From assembly GCF_900102925.1 (NCBI RefSeq), contig NZ_FNKI01000001.1:868001-932000 (forward strand): 64,000 bases of DNA. Direction: 5' to 3'. The notes below the pieces were generated by a model. That model was not told the DNA's origin and did not search any database. It saw only the letters and a program-made list of their open reading frames with translations. Of the stretch, positions 25,105-35,392 are shown one piece after another. The first letter of the stretch is position 1; every line of letters begins with the position of its first letter. The translations under genes were made by a program, and so were the position numbers. The stretch comes from Flagellimonas zhangzhouensis. Lineage in GTDB: Bacteria > Bacteroidota > Bacteroidia > Flavobacteriales > Flavobacteriaceae.

Positions 25105-26430
25105 TTAAACGAATTGGTTGATGATGTTTTCAAACAACTCTTGTTTACCGCTACGTTTTTTAATGTCTTGGTTGGACGAGGCATGTGCATAAAGTTCTTC
25201 CAAAGAGAATTTACCATCCTCGAAAGCTTTCCCCGATCCAGAATCAAAAGAGGCGTAACGGTCTTTTCGCATACTAAGATACTGGGAATTTTCCAAAACG
25301 CTATGTGCGGCCAAAAGCCCTCTTGCAAAAGTATCCATCCCTCCAATATGTGCATGGAAGATGTCATCCAAGTCCGTCGAATTTCTTCTGATCTTTGCAT
25401 CAAAATTGATTCCTCCACCTTGGAAACCGCCAGCTTCCAAAATCACCAACATCGCTTTTGTGAGCTCGTACACGTTAACAGGGAACTGATCGGTATCCCA
25501 ACCGTTTTGGTAATCCCCTCGGTTGGCATCGATGCTTCCCAAAAGTCCATTGTCCGCAGCAACTTGAAGCTCGTGCTCAAAAGTGTGTTGCGCCAAGGTA
25601 GCGTGGTTCACTTCGATATTCAATTTAAAGTCGTTCAATAAGTCGTATTTGGATAAGAATCCAAGAACTGTTGCAGAATCAAAATCGTATTGGTGCTTGG
25701 TAGGCTCCATAGGTTTTGGTTCTATAAAGAAAGTGCCTTTAAAGCCTTGTTTTCTAGCATAATCTTTTGCCATGTGAAGAAAACGGGCCATATGATCCAA
25801 TTCTCTACCCATATCGGTGTTCAAAAGTGACATATAGCCTTCGCGCCCTCCCCAGAACACGTAGTTTTCACCGCTCAATTTAATGGTGGCATCCAAGGCA
25901 TTTTTCACTTGTGCACCAGCATAGGCAACCACATCAAAATCGGGATTGGTGGCTGCACCGTTCATATATCTTGGATTGCTAAAGCAATTGGCAGTTCCCC
26001 AAAGTAATTTCACTCCAGAAGCAGCCATTTTTTCCTTGGCATAATCGGTAATGATGTCCAATCGCTTTTCGGATTCGGCCAAAGTGTTGCCCTCGGCAAT
26101 CAAATCAAAATCGTGGAAACAGAAGTAAGGCGCACCTATCTTGGTAATGAACTCAAAGGCAGCATCCATTTTGTCCTTCGCTTGTTGAATTGGGTCTGCA
26201 TTCACCATCCATGGGAAATCTTGAGTGGGTGCCCCAAAAGGATCTCCACCAACACCCGTGAAGGTGTGCCAATAGGCAATGGCAAATCTAAAATGGTCTT
26301 TCATGGACTTACCGCCCACCATTTTATTTTCATCATAATATTTAAAGGCCATTGGGTTGTCCGACTCTTTTCCTTCAAAAGCAATTTTTCCAATTCCTTT
26401 GAAATACTCCTTGTCTCCTGTTGTAATCAT
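25105..26430 (-). CDS. xylA: Xylose isomerase
   Basis: This 441-residue enzyme converts D-xylose to D-xylulose. Class II landmarks are present: FCFHDFDL near residue 105, VFWGGREGY near 190, [18 protein letters not shown] near 230, NVEVNHATL-like [16 protein letters not shown] near 270 and GSIDANRGD near 300. Metal-binding Glu, Asp and His residues are in these blocks. It lies between xylB (13 bp upstream) and the symporter, all on the minus strand. Confidence 0.97.
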   Translation of the reverse strand: MITTGDKEYFKGIGKIAFEGKESDNPMAFKYYDENKMVGGKSMKDHFRFAIAYWHTFTGVGGDPFGAPTQDFPWMVNADPIQQAKDKMDAAFEFITKIGAPYFCFHDFDLIAEGNTLAESEKRLDIITDYAKEKMAASGVKLLWGTANCFSNPRYMNGAATNPDFDVVAYAGAQVKNALDATIKLSGENYVFWGGREGYMSLLNTDMGRELDHMARFLHMAKDYARKQGFKGTFFIEPKPMEPTKHQYDFDSATVLGFLSKYDLLNDFKLNIEVNHATLAQHTFEHELQVAADNGLLGSIDANRGDYQNGWDTDQFPVNVYELTKAMLVILEAGGFQGGGINFDAKIRRNSTDLDDIFHAHIGGMDTFARGLLAAHSVLENSQYLSMRKDRYASFDSGSGKAFEDGKFSLEELYAHASSNQDIKKRSGKQELFENIINQFV

Positions 26431-26443
26431 AATTGTTGTTTGT

Positions 26444-27928
26444 TCAGTTTTTTAAATATTCTTGTAAAGTCTTTTTCCATGCATTGTATGCTTCTTGATA
26501 TGGCTCCACTGAAGCGTCTGGCTCGTGAGTGAGTTCCACCTTATCTGAGGCTGTAGCTTCGCTCATGTCTGTAAATTTTCCAGCGGCATAAGCGGCTGCT
26601 CTGGCGGCACCTACAGCACCTGTTGTTTCAACTATGTTGATTTTGCTTTGTGTTAGGGTCGCTATGGTTTTAGCAAAAACTTCGGCCCTAAAAAGGTTGT
26701 CGTTTCCTGCTTTTATAGAGGTGATGTCTACACCATCATTTTTTAAGATTTCCATCCCATAAACAAAAGAGAAGGCAATACCTTCCAACGCTGCCCTAAA
26801 GATATGGGCAGATTTGTGTACATTAAAATTTAGATTGTGTATTCTGGAACCTTTATTGCAATTTTCCAGCATACGCTCAGCACCATTTCCAAAAGGGAGT
26901 ATTTGCAAGCCATCCGAACCAATAGGAACAGACTCTGCAGCTTGGTTCATTTGGTTGTAGGATAGGTTACTAGTCAGTTCATTTTTGATCCAACTGTATT
27001 GAATCCCTGTGCCATTGATGCACAATAATTTTCCAATTCTGGTTTGTTCTGCGCTATGGTTGGTATGAGCAAAACTGTTGATTCTTGTATGCTCGTTAGT
27101 ATTTTTTTGACCTGAAATGGCATAAACAACCCCAGAAGTTCCTCCCGTTGCAGCAATTTCTCCTGGTTCCATCACATTTAGCGAAAGTGCATTGTTGGGT
27201 TGATCCCCTGCTCGATACATGATTGGAATACCTTCGGGTAATCCGCTTTCAGATGCTCCTTGTTTGTTTACAAAACCTTGCTCTGAAAATGAAGGTCGAA
27301 TATCTGAAACTAAGGATTCGTCAATTCCAGCTTCTTCCAAAAGCCATGTGGCCAAGGTATTGTTCTTGAAATCCCACATGATCCCCTCGGAAAGTCCAGA
27401 AGGGGTAGTTACGCATTCACCAGATAATTTTAAGGCAATAAAATCGCCAGGGAGCATGAATTTATAAATGCGGTTATAAATTTCAGGCTCATTTTCTTTG
27501 ATCCAAATTAATTTGGAAAGGGTAAAGTTGCCTGGAGAATTCAAAACATGCTCCACACATTTTTCGGTTCCAGCACTATGGAAAAGATTTTCTCCAATGG
27601 CAACAGCTCGGCTATCGCACCAAATAATGGAAGGTCGAAGGGGTTTCAAATTTCTCCCAACAACTACCAAACCATGCATCTGATAGGAAATTCCGATACC
27701 TTTAATGTCATCTTTGGAAATTCCGTTATGCTCAATTAATGTTTTGGTAACGGTACAAACATGTTGCCACCATAACTCGGGGTCTTGTTCTGCCCATCCT
27801 TTTTGCTCGGAAACTATGGGCATTTCCTTCTTTGGAAACTGTTCAACCGCTAAAACTCCACCGTCATGTTCGTATATTAAAGCAGCTTTTATAGAGGAGC
27901 TGCCAATATCATATCCAATCCAATACAT
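26444..27928 (-). CDS. xylB: Xylulokinase
   Basis: This 494-residue FGGY-family kinase phosphorylates D-xylulose to xylulose 5-phosphate. The N-terminal phosphate-binding loop reads [14 protein letters not shown], the FGGY signature region [12 protein letters not shown] is near 235, and the adenosine motif GGTSGVVYA near 260. It is the first gene of the xylB-xylA-symporter operon and is divergent from the DUF5690 gene across a 195-bp intergenic region. Confidence 0.95.
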   Translation of the reverse strand: MYWIGYDIGSSSIKAALIYEHDGGVLAVEQFPKKEMPIVSEQKGWAEQDPELWWQHVCTVTKTLIEHNGISKDDIKGIGISYQMHGLVVVGRNLKPLRPSIIWCDSRAVAIGENLFHSAGTEKCVEHVLNSPGNFTLSKLIWIKENEPEIYNRIYKFMLPGDFIALKLSGECVTTPSGLSEGIMWDFKNNTLATWLLEEAGIDESLVSDIRPSFSEQGFVNKQGASESGLPEGIPIMYRAGDQPNNALSLNVMEPGEIAATGGTSGVVYAISGQKNTNEHTRINSFAHTNHSAEQTRIGKLLCINGTGIQYSWIKNELTSNLSYNQMNQAAESVPIGSDGLQILPFGNGAERMLENCNKGSRIHNLNFNVHKSAHIFRAALEGIAFSFVYGMEILKNDGVDITSIKAGNDNLFRAEVFAKTIATLTQSKINIVETTGAVGAARAAAYAAGKFTDMSEATASDKVELTHEPDASVEPYQEAYNAWKKTLQEYLKN

Positions 27929-28069
27929 GTACTGTTGTTAAAAAATGCAATTAAAATAGGTATTTATTAATGAATTCAAATTTTATAGGGAAATAAAATT
28001 CTAAATCTACGATGTAAAATAATTTTTTACTAACGATTATTTAATCTAAAAAAAGTGGGTGGTTTCTTA

Positions 28070-28077
28070 TAAATTTG
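28070..28077 (+). promoter_or_regulatory. -7 box upstream of the DUF5690/phosphonate genes
   Basis: TAAATTTG fully matches TAnnTTTG, 47 bp before the start at 28124. No clear -33 TTG is seen at the expected spacing, so an activator may be needed. The rest of the 195-bp divergent region (27929-28123) is AT-rich with no palindrome I could find. Confidence 0.45.
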
Positions 28078-28123
28078 AGTAATTTGAAACATAATTTTAT
28101 TATTTGTAAACTTATTTGATCAT

Positions 28124-29404
28124 ATGGGTAAAAAGCAGTCGAATTTAGTTTTTGTGTTGCACGCTTCCTTAGCTGCTTTTGGCACCTACTTTTGTATGTA
28201 CGCCTTTCGGAAACCTTTTTCGGTGGCCACCTTTGATGGATTGGCCTTTTGGGGCATTAACTACAAGATTCTTTTAGTGATCATCCAAGTTTTGGGTTAT
28301 GCGCTTTCAAAATTTATCGGAATCAAAGTAATCTCTGAACTCAAACCCAATCGTAGGTTACTTTACCTTATTTCTTTGATTGCGATAGCTGAATTTTCCT
28401 TGATTTTGTTCGGTATAGTACCAGCTCCCTACAATATGGTTTTCATGTTTTTTAATGGATTGCCTTTGGGTATGATCTGGGGCATTGTGTTTTCTTATGT
28501 TGAGGGAAGGCGGGTTACCGATATTCTAGGTGTGGTCTTATCATCTAGTTTTATTGTTTCAAGTGGAGTGGTTAAATCGGTTGGGCTTTATGTGATGACG
28601 TCGTGGGGGATAAGTGAGTTTTGGATGCCCTCGGTAACGGGCGCCTTGTTTTTTGTTCCTCTATTGATATGTTCCTATGCACTTCAAAAAGTGCCACCAC
28701 CTACGGAAGAAGATATAGCCAACAGAACGGAGCGTATTCCAATGACAGCTTTGGATAGAAAAAATCTGGTGAAGCAATTCTTTTTTCCATTGCTATTGGT
28801 TGTGCTATTCTACACTTTTTTAACTGCCTTTAGAGATTTTCGGGACAACTTTGCCCGTGAACTTTGGGACAGTATTGGCTATGAAGGGGATGTTTCTGTT
28901 TTTTCCACTTCGGAAATTATCATTGCCATTGTGGTGCTTTTGATCATTGGAGCCATATTTTATATCAAAAACAATTTTAAGGCCTTACTTACTTATCATG
29001 CCCTATTACTTTTGGGAACTGTGGTGTTGGCAGGTTCAACCATAATGTTTCAAATGGGAGTTCTAGACCCTTTTGTTTGGATGGTAAGCACTGGTTTTGG
29101 ACTTTACATTTGCTATGTTCCGTTCAACTGTCTGTTTTTCGACCGTTTTATTGCCACTTTTAAGGTGAAGGGAAATTCAGGATTCCTCATATACATCGCC
29201 GATGCTTTTGGTTATGTGGGCAGCGTTTTGGTGTTGCTTTATAAAAATTTCGGTCAGGCCAATGTATCATGGCTTAACTTCTTCGTTTACGGAACCTATG
29301 CGGTAGCGCTTATCGGAATCGTATCGACCATAATGCTGTTTTTCCATTTTGGTGCACGATACAAAACAGAACAAATCAACAAGCAATTGGATTATGGAAA
29401 ATAG
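28124..29404 (+). CDS. DUF5690-family multi-spanning membrane protein (MFS-like), probable solute transporter
   Basis: This 426-residue protein has about 12 hydrophobic segments and the DUF5690 start LHASLAAFGTYFCMYAFRKPFSVATF. Relatives look like major-facilitator transporters but are uncharacterised. It overlaps the FAD oxidoreductase start by 11 bp and leads the phosphonate-type genes, so uptake of an aminophosphonate across the inner membrane is the natural guess. Function is inferred from context. Confidence 0.8.
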   Translation: MGKKQSNLVFVLHASLAAFGTYFCMYAFRKPFSVATFDGLAFWGINYKILLVIIQVLGYALSKFIGIKVISELKPNRRLLYLISLIAIAEFSLILFGIVPAPYNMVFMFFNGLPLGMIWGIVFSYVEGRRVTDILGVVLSSSFIVSSGVVKSVGLYVMTSWGISEFWMPSVTGALFFVPLLICSYALQKVPPPTEEDIANRTERIPMTALDRKNLVKQFFFPLLLVVLFYTFLTAFRDFRDNFARELWDSIGYEGDVSVFSTSEIIIAIVVLLIIGAIFYIKNNFKALLTYHALLLLGTVVLAGSTIMFQMGVLDPFVWMVSTGFGLYICYVPFNCLFFDRFIATFKVKGNSGFLIYIADAFGYVGSVLVLLYKNFGQANVSWLNFFVYGTYAVALIGIVSTIMLFFHFGARYKTEQINKQLDYGK

Positions 29405-30566
29405 ATATGATGCCGTCATAATTGGTGGGGGCATTTTGGGAACGTTTCATTCTTTTCATGCTATGGAACTGGGCCTAAAGGTCTGCTTGGTAGAAAAAGA
29501 TAACTATGCTAAAGGAGCCACGACCCAAAACTTTGGTCAGGTGGTGCCTTCGGGAATGAATTCCAAATGGCAAAAATTCGGAAGGGAAAGTCTTCGAATT
29601 TATAAAGAGATACAATCCCAATTCGATATCAGCATTCGTCAAAATGGGAGTGTGTATTTGGCATCGAATGAAGAGGAGGAAAGATTGTTGGTGGAGCTAC
29701 GAGGCATTAATAACGGGAACGATTATGCTTCCAAAATGTTGACCAAAAAGGAGTGTCTGGATAAATACCCTGGATTGCGAAAGGATTATGTGAAAGCTGG
29801 ACTTTATTTTCCCGAGGAGGTTACCGTGGAACCCAGAACCATGATCCATAAACTTCAAGAATATTTGGTGACCCAAAAAGGACTGGAAATCAAGTTCAAT
29901 TTTCCTGTGATTTCTTGTGAAACTGATGGGGAGTGGGTATCTGTTAAGAGTTCTAACAATGAAGAAGTATTTGGAAAAAAAGTGATTATCTGTAATGGGA
30001 GCGATTTTAAGAATCTATATCCCGAAATATTTGCTTCAAGTGACCTTGAAGTTTCAAAATTGCAGATGATGCAGACCAAACCTCAAGAAAATTATAGCTT
30101 AAAAGGTTCCATTTTAACAGGTTGGTCCATTCGTAGGTACGAAGCCTTTCATGAATGTCCATCCTTTGCACAAATAAAGGCGAATGAAACCGAGGATAGC
30201 CTTCAGAAAAAGTGGGGAGTGCATATTCTATTTAAACAGGCAGTGGACGGTTCTATCATTTTAGGGGATTCCCATCAATATGCGGATGCCGCCAACATGG
30301 AGGATTTGGGATATGACCTAGACATGGATATCGACAATTTTATGATTGCCGAAGCGCAGAAAATATTTGATTTGCCTACCTATCAAATTCAAAACAGATG
30401 GTATGGTATGTATTCCCAATGTAAGAACAGCGATATTTTTCAAAAGACCATCGACAACAACATTCATATTGTAACTGGAATCGGAGGAAAGGGAATGACA
30501 GGAAGTGCGGGTTTTTCCAAAAAGAATATTGCTAAAATTTTTAATCGACAGAAAATCAATTTATGA
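29394..30566 (+). CDS. FAD-dependent oxidoreductase of the phosphonate-associated TIGR03364 type
   Basis: This 390-residue flavoprotein (DAO fold) has the dinucleotide-binding motif AVIIGGGILGTFHS at residues 6-19 and VEPRTMIHKL in the middle. It ends with the C-terminal FAD-binding segment VTGIGGKGMTGSAGFSKK. The ATG at 29394 lies inside the end of the DUF5690 gene; an upstream in-frame ATG (29349) would add 15 residues not seen in relatives. TIGR03364 members are syntenic with phosphonatase-like hydrolases and are proposed to oxidise an aminophosphonate, which is exactly the arrangement here. It overlaps the next gene by ATGA. Confidence 0.85.
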   Translation: MENRYDAVIIGGGILGTFHSFHAMELGLKVCLVEKDNYAKGATTQNFGQVVPSGMNSKWQKFGRESLRIYKEIQSQFDISIRQNGSVYLASNEEEERLLVELRGINNGNDYASKMLTKKECLDKYPGLRKDYVKAGLYFPEEVTVEPRTMIHKLQEYLVTQKGLEIKFNFPVISCETDGEWVSVKSSNNEEVFGKKVIICNGSDFKNLYPEIFASSDLEVSKLQMMQTKPQENYSLKGSILTGWSIRRYEAFHECPSFAQIKANETEDSLQKKWGVHILFKQAVDGSIILGDSHQYADAANMEDLGYDLDMDIDNFMIAEAQKIFDLPTYQIQNRWYGMYSQCKNSDIFQKTIDNNIHIVTGIGGKGMTGSAGFSKKNIAKIFNRQKINL

Positions 30567-31237
30567 AAGAGATACAACTAGCCGTTTTTGATATGGCAGG
30601 TACCACGGTGAATGAAGATAATGTAGTGTACAAAACGGTAAGGGACGCCTTGGGAAAGCATGGTGTTCAAGTGACTTTGGAAACGGTTCTGGAATTTGGA
30701 GCAGGTAAAGAAAAATTCAAGGCCATTGCTGATATTTTGGTGCAGACCGAAAACACTTCCGTTGATGCCAACAAAGTTTTCGAAGATTTTAAAGGCATGT
30801 TGGAGGAAGCATACGCCAATTTAGCCGTGACTTCTTATGATGGCGTTGAGGATTTGTTTAAGATTTTGAAATCCCATGATGTAAAAGTGGTGTTGAACAC
30901 GGGATATGATAAAAAAACGGCTCAATCCCTTTTAACCAAATTGGGTTGGGAGCCAGGCAATCAAATTGATGCTTTAATCACAGCTGATGATGTGGTCAAG
31001 GGAAGACCCTCTTCCGAAATGATTGACAAGGCGATGGAACTTTTTGAAATCACAGATACTGAAAAAGTATTAAAAGCAGGGGACTCGGTGATTGATATTG
31101 AAGAAGGCAAGAATGCCAACTGTGGAATTACCGTTGGGGTGTTGACAGGTGCACAAACCCGCGAGCAATTGGCCACGGCCGAACCTACTTTGATTTTAGA
31201 TTCTTTAGCTGATTTGGCCCAAGTGTTGTTTTCTTAA
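30563..31237 (+). CDS. Phosphonatase-like HAD hydrolase (TIGR03351/PhnX-like)
   Basis: This 224-residue haloacid-dehalogenase-type protein starts with AVFDMAGTTVNEDNVVYKT, the distinctive motif I of TIGR03351. Motif II is in VVLNTGYDKKTAQSLL and the acidic motif in LKAGDSVIDIEEGKNANC. Family members are thought to split the C-P bond of phosphonoacetaldehyde or a hydroxylated analogue. It shares four bases (ATGA) with the FAD oxidoreductase and abuts the stop of the convergent regulator at 31238. True PhnX uses a lysine for a Schiff base, which I cannot confirm here. Confidence 0.86.
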   Translation: MKEIQLAVFDMAGTTVNEDNVVYKTVRDALGKHGVQVTLETVLEFGAGKEKFKAIADILVQTENTSVDANKVFEDFKGMLEEAYANLAVTSYDGVEDLFKILKSHDVKVVLNTGYDKKTAQSLLTKLGWEPGNQIDALITADDVVKGRPSSEMIDKAMELFEITDTEKVLKAGDSVIDIEEGKNANCGITVGVLTGAQTREQLATAEPTLILDSLADLAQVLFS

Positions 31238-31804
31238 TTATATAAAGAAATAAACCACCAACATTTTAGAAGGTACTTTGCCCTTATTAATAGGTACATG
31301 GGGGATTCTGCCATCAAAGAATATAGAGTCTCCCTCTTTTAAAAGCACTTCCTGGTCACCGATTTCGTAATAGCATTCACCAGTCAGAAGGTATTTGAAC
31401 TCAAAAGCATCGGTTACTACCTTTTCACGTTCCGAATTGGGTTGCACTTCCAAAAGCACACTTTCAAATCCGACAGAGTTTAGTTGTTTTCCGAAAATAT
31501 AATTATAGGTAAACCCAACAGCTTCGTCCTCTTTTTCAATAATGGATTGTTCGTTTTTACGGGTCACCAAAAAGTTTTGCCCGAGGGCTTTGGGAATACC
31601 ATCAAAAAAATCGGTCATCTCGGTTTCAAGGGCGCCAACAATTTTCAAAAAAACAGGAAGTGAGGGAATGGTACGGCCATTTTCAATACGGGAAATGAGT
31701 CCAGCGGTTACTCCTGCGGAGATGGCAACATCGCTTATGGTCTTTTTATTGTTCTTGCGTATTTCCTTGATTCGCTTACCAATACCTATTAAGTAATCTT
31801 CCAT
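31238..31804 (-). CDS. HTH-cupin transcriptional regulator
   Basis: This 188-residue protein has an N-terminal XRE-type helix-turn-helix (TISDVAISAGVTAGLISRIENGRTIPSLP, about residues 20-48). Its C-terminal cupin sensor domain (about 105-188) contains PHVPINKG-type metal/ligand-binding turns. It sits between the catabolic pair (its stop abuts that of the HAD gene) and the divergent SusC gene. It is the obvious candidate regulator of the phosphonate locus, with a 17-bp palindrome at 31951 as possible target. Confidence 0.88.
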   Translation of the reverse strand: MEDYLIGIGKRIKEIRKNNKKTISDVAISAGVTAGLISRIENGRTIPSLPVFLKIVGALETEMTDFFDGIPKALGQNFLVTRKNEQSIIEKEDEAVGFTYNYIFGKQLNSVGFESVLLEVQPNSEREKVVTDAFEFKYLLTGECYYEIGDQEVLLKEGDSIFFDGRIPHVPINKGKVPSKMLVVYFFI

Positions 31805-31950
31805 TTTATCTCCGAAACTGAATTTTAGTATTTATAATAATTCTTTCAAAATCATAATTACTAAAAAAATTGATTAATCCACTATAAAACAAGGATATAT
31901 TGTGAATTGACCAATCTTATGTGATTTTTAAAAGTTGAATATTTGTAAAT

Positions 31951-31967
31951 AATGTTAACATAACATT
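31951..31967. promoter_or_regulatory. Palindrome between the cupin regulator and susC
   Basis: AATGTTA-ACA-TAACATT has perfect 7-bp arms. It lies in the 281-bp divergent region (31805-32085), about 120 bp before the SusC start. It is a plausible operator for the HTH-cupin regulator; I found no second copy upstream of 28124. The rest of the region is AT-rich with no other structure I can support. Confidence 0.4.
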
Positions 31968-32085
31968 GGGTTATTTCTTTTAACCTTTCCATATCATTTT
32001 TTTAATCTGTATGAATGGATGCCTTAACTCATGAGTTGGATATTTGTTGATAAATAATTAACACAATTTTACTAATACTCAACAA

Positions 32086-35000
32086 ATGAAAAAATCAATT
32101 CTTACGTTTTTACTTGCTCTTACTGTAAGTATTATTGGGTATTCCCAATCTACTTTTACAGGTAAGGTTGTAGACGGTGACAACATACCCTTACCAGGTG
32201 CTTCTGTTGTTGTAAAAGGTAGTACCAATGGGGTAGCTACCGACTTTGATGGAAACTTTGAGATTACATTGCCAAATGGTGGTGAAATTTTAGTGGTTTC
32301 TTACATTGGGTACATTGCCCAAGAAGTAAATACTGCGGGGAAAACCTCTATTACAGTTGTGCTTCAACCTGATTCCCAACAATTGGATGAGGTAGTGGTA
32401 ACCGCTTTGAACATTACCAGAGATGAAGAATCCTTAGGGTACTCCGTTCAAAAAGTGGGTGGTGAAGAAATTTCCCAATCTACCAGTACCAACACCGTAA
32501 GTACTTTATCAGGCAGAACTGCAGGGGTGCAGGTGGTGACCAACGGAACTGGTCCTGGTCAATCATCTTCCGTTGTGATTCGTGGATATTCTTCCATGCA
32601 GGGTGATAACCAACCTTTATTTATTGTAGATGGTATTCCTATTAATAATACTACCGATACAAGAACCAATACGTTGGGTGGTGCTTCCAACATGAACTTG
32701 GATTATGGTAACGGAGCTGCCGAAATCAACCCAGACGATGTAGAATCTATTTCTGTACTTAAAGGAGCCAATGCAACAGCACTTTACGGTTCCAGAGCCG
32801 CCAACGGTGCGGTGATCATTACGACCAAATCGGGTAGAGGACGTAAAGGTGGAATTAGTTTTAGCTCCAAGACCACTTTCGAAAGTGTTTTAAAAGCGCC
32901 AGAATATCAAGGTGTATATGGTCAAGGTAAAAACTTTGATTTCCAATTTGTAGATGGTTACGGTAGCGGAACCTATGATGGTGTAGATGAATCTTGGGGT
33001 CCACTTTTGGATGGTACTTTGCGTGCTCAGCACGATTCTCCAACTTCAAATGGACTTCGTGGAGGTGATGTTCACGGTTTGGATTACGTATTGGGTTCTT
33101 CAGGTGTTGATTTAAACAGAAGAGGTACCATTACTCCAACACCTTTTGTGTACGGAGGTAACCCAGCCGAAGAATTCATGGAAACTGGTAGAACATTAAT
33201 CAATACCGTTTCTTTCTACGGTTCCAACGATAATGGAAACTACCGTGTTAGTTATACCAACTTGGATAATAAAGGTATTGTTCCAAACACAGATATCAGA
33301 AGAAATACTATTTCTGCTTCAGGAGATTATCAGGTAACGGATAGATTAAAGGTTTCTTCCAAAATCAACTACATCCGTTCCGATTCGGATAACCGTCACG
33401 TAAATGGGTACGGTACAGAATCTGTAATGTACTTGTTCATCTGGTGGGGTCAGCAAGTGAATGTAAATAGTTTGAGAAACTACTGGCAAGATGGTTTGGA
33501 AGGCTTCCAGCAGTACAACTACAACTATAACTATCATGATAACCCATACTTTACCATGTATGAAAACACCAATGGGTTGGCCAAGGATAGAATCATAGGA
33601 AACCTTTCTGCCACTTATGATATCAGCGATGATTTCAAATTTATGGTACGCGGCGGTCGCGATTTCTTCTCCGAATACAGAACCATTAAAAGAGCGTATT
33701 CCACACAACGTTTTCCAAATGGACAGTTCAGGGAAGATAAAATCAACTTCCAGGAAACCAACTTGGATTTCTTGTTGACCTATGACAAAGATGTTACCAA
33801 TAAATTCCATGTGAATGCCAACTTTGGTGGTAACAGAATGGTACAAAAGAACCATTACAACTCTTTAATGGCCAATAAGCTTTTAATTCCTGGCATCTAT
33901 TCCTTCTCGAATGTTGATGGAGCCTTGGTACAGCGTTCCAGCCGTCCAGAAAAGCAAATCAACTCTTTGTATGCTTTTGCGCAATTGGGATGGAACAGTA
34001 GTATTTATTTAGATCTTACCGCTCGTAACGACTGGTCATCAACATTGCCAGAGCAGAACAATTCTTATTTCTACCCATCTGCTTCGTTAAGTGTGGTGCT
34101 TTCAGATTTGTTCGATTTTAGCGGTCAGGATGTATTGAGCTTCGCCAAACTTCGTGGAGGTTGGGCACAAGTGGGTAGCGATACCGACGCTTACAGACTT
34201 TCAGAATACTATGCTTTGGGAACTCCAGTAGGGGATAATCCAACTGCAAGTCCAACCAATACATTGCCAAACTTCGATTTGAAGCCAGAGATTCAGACTT
34301 CCTACGAGTTCGGTACCGATTTAAGGTTCTTCAACAACAAACTTTCGTTGGATGCCACTTACTATAACTCCGTTTCCAAAAACCAGATTTTGGATATCGA
34401 CTTGCCGATTACATCAGGTAAAACCGCAAGAACGATCAATGCTGGTAAGATCAGAAACCAAGGTTTGGAAATTATGTTGAGCGCCAATCCAATTTCCAAT
34501 GAAACTTTCAACTGGAATACCTCTTTCAACTTTGGTTTGAACAGAAACAAAGTGTTGGAATTGGCTGATGATGTGGAAAGATACCAATACGGAGGTAACG
34601 GAATTTCATTGGTGGCTGAAGAAGGTGGTTCCCTAGGTGATATGTACGGAACAGGTTTGGTAAAAGTTGAAGACGAAGATAGTCCGTACAATGGTGAAGT
34701 AATCTTCAATAACGGTTTGGTACAACAGGATAACACTTTAAGAAAAGTTGGAAACTTTAATCCTGACTTTACTTTGGGATGGAACAATACTATTTCTTTC
34801 AAAAATGTATCGTTGAACTTCCTTTTTGATTGGAGACAAGGTGGTGAATTGCTTTCCAGAACCCGTTTGATTGCAGCCACTTCAGGTAACGTAGTAGAAA
34901 CACTTTGGGGTCGTTCACCAGAATACGGTGGTCCACACCCAGGTATTACAGATTCGGGACTTTCTTATACCGATGGGAATGGCGTTGCCCAGACAGATGG

Positions 35001-35373
35001 TATTATTGGTGATGGGGTAATGTTACAAGATGGGGAGTATGTGCCCAACAATGTAATCGTTGCTGCCAATGCATACCACAACAACAGATACAGAAGAGAT
35101 AACGATACAGAAGGTATTTACGATGCTACTTTCATCAAATTGAGAGAAGCAAGATTGACCTACGATTTCCCAACCAAATTGTTCGGAGGAGATGACATCA
35201 AAAACTTAAGTTTCTCTTTGATCGGCACCAACCTTTGGATGTGGGCTAAAGATTACAACCATGGTGACCCAGAACTATTGTCTTTCGGTGGAGGAAACTA
35301 TGTGCCAGGGGTAGAAAATGCAACTGTTCCAACTACACGTAGTTTAGGATTTGCAATCAACGTAGAATTTTAA
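32086..35373 (+). CDS. SusC/RagA-type TonB-dependent outer-membrane transporter
   Basis: This 1095-residue outer-membrane protein has a signal peptide (residues 1-20). An N-terminal carboxypeptidase-regulatory-like domain follows (FTGKVVDGDNIPLPGASVVVKG). The TonB box region is LDEVVVTALN, and the plug contains RTAGVQVVTNG and NPDDVESISVLKGANATALYG. A ~22-strand barrel ends in FAINVEF. With the SusD-like protein 19 bp downstream it forms a bipartite importer. The gene heads a tightly packed operon with hydrolases and a PbfA-like enzyme, suggesting import of a phosphonate-bearing molecule. SusCD pairs usually import glycans or peptides. Confidence 0.96.
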   Translation: MKKSILTFLLALTVSIIGYSQSTFTGKVVDGDNIPLPGASVVVKGSTNGVATDFDGNFEITLPNGGEILVVSYIGYIAQEVNTAGKTSITVVLQPDSQQLDEVVVTALNITRDEESLGYSVQKVGGEEISQSTSTNTVSTLSGRTAGVQVVTNGTGPGQSSSVVIRGYSSMQGDNQPLFIVDGIPINNTTDTRTNTLGGASNMNLDYGNGAAEINPDDVESISVLKGANATALYGSRAANGAVIITTKSGRGRKGGISFSSKTTFESVLKAPEYQGVYGQGKNFDFQFVDGYGSGTYDGVDESWGPLLDGTLRAQHDSPTSNGLRGGDVHGLDYVLGSSGVDLNRRGTITPTPFVYGGNPAEEFMETGRTLINTVSFYGSNDNGNYRVSYTNLDNKGIVPNTDIRRNTISASGDYQVTDRLKVSSKINYIRSDSDNRHVNGYGTESVMYLFIWWGQQVNVNSLRNYWQDGLEGFQQYNYNYNYHDNPYFTMYENTNGLAKDRIIGNLSATYDISDDFKFMVRGGRDFFSEYRTIKRAYSTQRFPNGQFREDKINFQETNLDFLLTYDKDVTNKFHVNANFGGNRMVQKNHYNSLMANKLLIPGIYSFSNVDGALVQRSSRPEKQINSLYAFAQLGWNSSIYLDLTARNDWSSTLPEQNNSYFYPSASLSVVLSDLFDFSGQDVLSFAKLRGGWAQVGSDTDAYRLSEYYALGTPVGDNPTASPTNTLPNFDLKPEIQTSYEFGTDLRFFNNKLSLDATYYNSVSKNQILDIDLPITSGKTARTINAGKIRNQGLEIMLSANPISNETFNWNTSFNFGLNRNKVLELADDVERYQYGGNGISLVAEEGGSLGDMYGTGLVKVEDEDSPYNGEVIFNNGLVQQDNTLRKVGNFNPDFTLGWNNTISFKNVSLNFLFDWRQGGELLSRTRLIAATSGNVVETLWGRSPEYGGPHPGITDSGLSYTDGNGVAQTDGIIGDGVMLQDGEYVPNNVIVAANAYHNNRYRRDNDTEGIYDATFIKLREARLTYDFPTKLFGGDDIKNLSFSLIGTNLWMWAKDYNHGDPELLSFGGGNYVPGVENATVPTTRSLGFAINVEF

Positions 35374-35392
35374 TCAGGTTAACAATAACAAC

